Below are positions 23,058 to 23,876 of a DNA stretch of 23,876 nucleotides, piece by piece. Where the stretch lies: IMG/VR virus record IMGVR_UViG_3300029787_000223, positions 1 through 23,876 of that record; one strand, given 5' to 3'. Below the pieces are notes generated by a model. It did not search any database and had not been told where the DNA came from. It saw nothing but the letters and a program-made list of their open reading frames with translations. The position numbers and the translations under genes are program-made. How positions within the stretch are numbered: position 1 is the stretch's first letter; every line of letters starts with the position of its first letter. This DNA is from a virus.

Positions 23058-23488
23058 TATATTATCTCCTCTAAGCTATCATCTTCTACTTCAAACTCAG
23101 CACCATCAATATTTTTTGTTGACTCTATTAAGTTTATAACTTGAACAGCTTGTAAGTCTAATCCTCTAAAGTCTTTGCCTTTCCAAGTGGATTCCCACTC
23201 ACGATACTGAACTTTAACAGTAGAACCATTACCCACTGTATAAGAAACAGGATTTTTAAACCTATCAAAAAGCTTGGGTGCAGGTCTAATCATACCATTA
23301 GGGCCATTCACCTTTCTTTTGATAATTAAAGCCGGACCTTCTTCCATATCTTTAATAGTAAAACCTCTAGATTTAAAGTCATCTGCTACTGGTTGATCAA
23401 CAACCAAGTTGACTGTATATACATGTTCGAAATTTGTATTGGGTACTGTGATACTCGCCCAATAAGCTTTTCCTTCTAATATTGCCAT
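23057..23488 (-). CDS. Probable ssDNA-binding protein (OB-fold, acidic tail)
   Basis: 143 aa with AGGAGA 7 nt before the ATG. Residues 1-115 are beta-rich (ILEGKAYWASITVPNTN, VYTVNLVVDQP, FTIKDM, ALIIKRKV, VGNGSTVKVQYREWE), consistent with an OB fold. The last 15 residues are acidic and end in hydrophobic Ile (EFEVEDDSLEEII), the usual tail by which phage SSBs contact polymerase and helicase. The place ahead of primase-helicase and polymerase matches T7 gp2.5's role. No clear signature motif exists, so the family is argued from shape, tail and context. Confidence 0.75.
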   Translation of the reverse strand: MAILEGKAYWASITVPNTNFEHVYTVNLVVDQPVADDFKSRGFTIKDMEEGPALIIKRKVNGPNGMIRPAPKLFDRFKNPVSYTVGNGSTVKVQYREWESTWKGKDFRGLDLQAVQVINLIESTKNIDGAEFEVEDDSLEEII

Positions 23489-23519
23489 ACTACTTTCTCC
23501 TAGTTTTTAATTGAATGTG

Positions 23520-23549
23520 CATATAAACACACGATAAATTGATTGTCAA
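23520..23549 (-). promoter_or_regulatory. Sigma70-like promoter before SSB gene
   Basis: On the minus strand a perfect -35 TTGACA (23549-23544) is followed by 17 nt and TTATAT (23526-23521), or 18 nt and TATATG (23525-23520). The leader is about 25-30 nt and then AGGAGA precedes the SSB ATG. It lies in the largest intergenic gap of the leftward operon (82 nt). This would let host RNA polymerase transcribe the replication genes. Confidence 0.6.
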
Positions 23550-23570
23550 CATAAATATCGGCAATCAAAA

Positions 23571-23780
23571 TTAGTCTCGTAAAACATAAATAGCAGGTCT
23601 ACTTATACCACCATATCTATTTTTAACTTGATGAGTTTCTGTTTCGATATTCATTCCGCGCTTTCTAAGTCTAAAAATAATATCAGATAAACGGTGAATA
23701 CCTAACTCATAAATAGCAGTAGAACTACCTAAAGCTTTATGTCTTTGTAAATAATCTGTAACTACTTCTGTTTGTGTCAT
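23571..23780 (-). CDS. Small helix-turn-helix protein
   Basis: 69 aa with AGGAGAT upstream of the ATG. Residues ~1-45 form a winged-helix pattern: a helix (TEVVTDYLQRHKALGSS), the turn/recognition part AIYELGIHRLSDIIFRLRKRG, and a wing with NIETETHQVKNRYGGISRP. This fits the HTH_39-type phage domain as I know it. Its gene sits just upstream of the sigma70-like promoter, so it could regulate that promoter. Possible but untested. Confidence 0.75.
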   Translation of the reverse strand: MTQTEVVTDYLQRHKALGSSTAIYELGIHRLSDIIFRLRKRGMNIETETHQVKNRYGGISRPAIYVLRD

Positions 23781-23795
23781 AATGTATCTCCTATT

Positions 23796-23876
23796 TTAAA
23801 ATATTTCATTAGCGGTTCTATATTCATCTAACAATACCTGCATAAATTGTCTTTTATTTATCTCAAAACCTAGTGT
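23796..23876 (-). CDS. C-terminal end of a leftward gene cut by window edge
   Basis: The reading frame is open to the right edge and ends TAA at 23796-23798, giving 26 residues: LGFEINKRQFMQVLLDEYRT, then ANEIF. It ends 15 nt before the HTH gene's ATG, with that gene's ribosome site in between. Length is too short for identification, but operon-like spacing and helical composition make a real gene more likely than chance. Confidence 0.5.
   Translation of the reverse strand, partial: TLGFEINKRQFMQVLLDEYRTANEIF

Noticed and set aside
1-23876. tRNA genes, integrase, transposase or att site
   Set aside because: I saw no cloverleaf with a GTTCRA-type T arm, no recombinase motifs and no insertion-sequence ends; this search was by eye only.

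Overview
The window is a continuous piece of an AT-rich, tightly packed, tailed-phage genome, most likely a marine podovirus of the broad T7-like replication type. The evidence is a T7-type replication set (gp4-like primase-helicase, family A DNA polymerase with exonuclease, endonuclease I, ssDNA-binding protein), an adenosylcobalamin-dependent ribonucleotide reductase, and very large Ala/Gln-rich or Lys/Glu-rich virion proteins beside a lysis cassette and small basic proteins of types I recall from marine phages. No integrase, tRNA, terminase, portal, capsid or RNA polymerase gene is visible here, so the genome clearly continues beyond both edges. The host cannot be read from the sequence. 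A B12-dependent reductase suggests a marine bacterium with access to cobalamin, which is inference.

Layout. Plus strand, about 1-11.1 kb: five consecutive large genes, probably tail and DNA-ejection virion proteins. They are a giant helical Ala/Gln-rich protein cut by the left edge, a protein with a cationic amphipathic/glycine-rich N-terminus, a 202-aa protein, a 503-aa protein and a 1332-aa protein. Plus strand, 11.1-12.4 kb: a lysis cassette (M15 peptidase endolysin, a single-TM coiled-coil protein, a small secreted-type protein, a 3-TM holin). Plus strand, 12.4-14.26 kb: a run of very small genes alternating between Lys-rich basic proteins and membrane or lipoproteins. It is interrupted by one roughly 100-nt gap that can fold into a three-way junction. 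Minus strand, 14.25-23.88 kb, converging on the plus-strand genes with an 8-bp overlap of the coding ends: the nucleotide and replication operon. In transcription order it runs partial ORF, HTH protein, sigma70-like promoter, SSB, small protein, primase-helicase, DNA polymerase, PD-(D/E)XK nuclease, Cas4/RecB-type nuclease, two small unknowns, endonuclease I, DUF3310 protein, small basic protein, class II RNR, small unknown, PD-(D/E)XK-like protein.

How it fits together. The leftward genes form an apparent early/middle operon with mostly 1-20 nt overlaps, often ATGA, implying translational coupling. They would unwind, prime, copy and recombine phage DNA, degrade DNA and convert ribonucleotides to dNTPs. 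The rightward genes form the late module, making virion parts and then lysing the cell. The most striking genome-wide signal is an apparent total absence of GCWGC (GCAGC/GCTGC) on either strand, enforced even at Ala-Ala codon pairs, while GCSGC is common. This suggests avoidance of a host restriction or modification site. A second signal is an exact 110-residue (10 x 11) tandem repeat in the giant virion protein.
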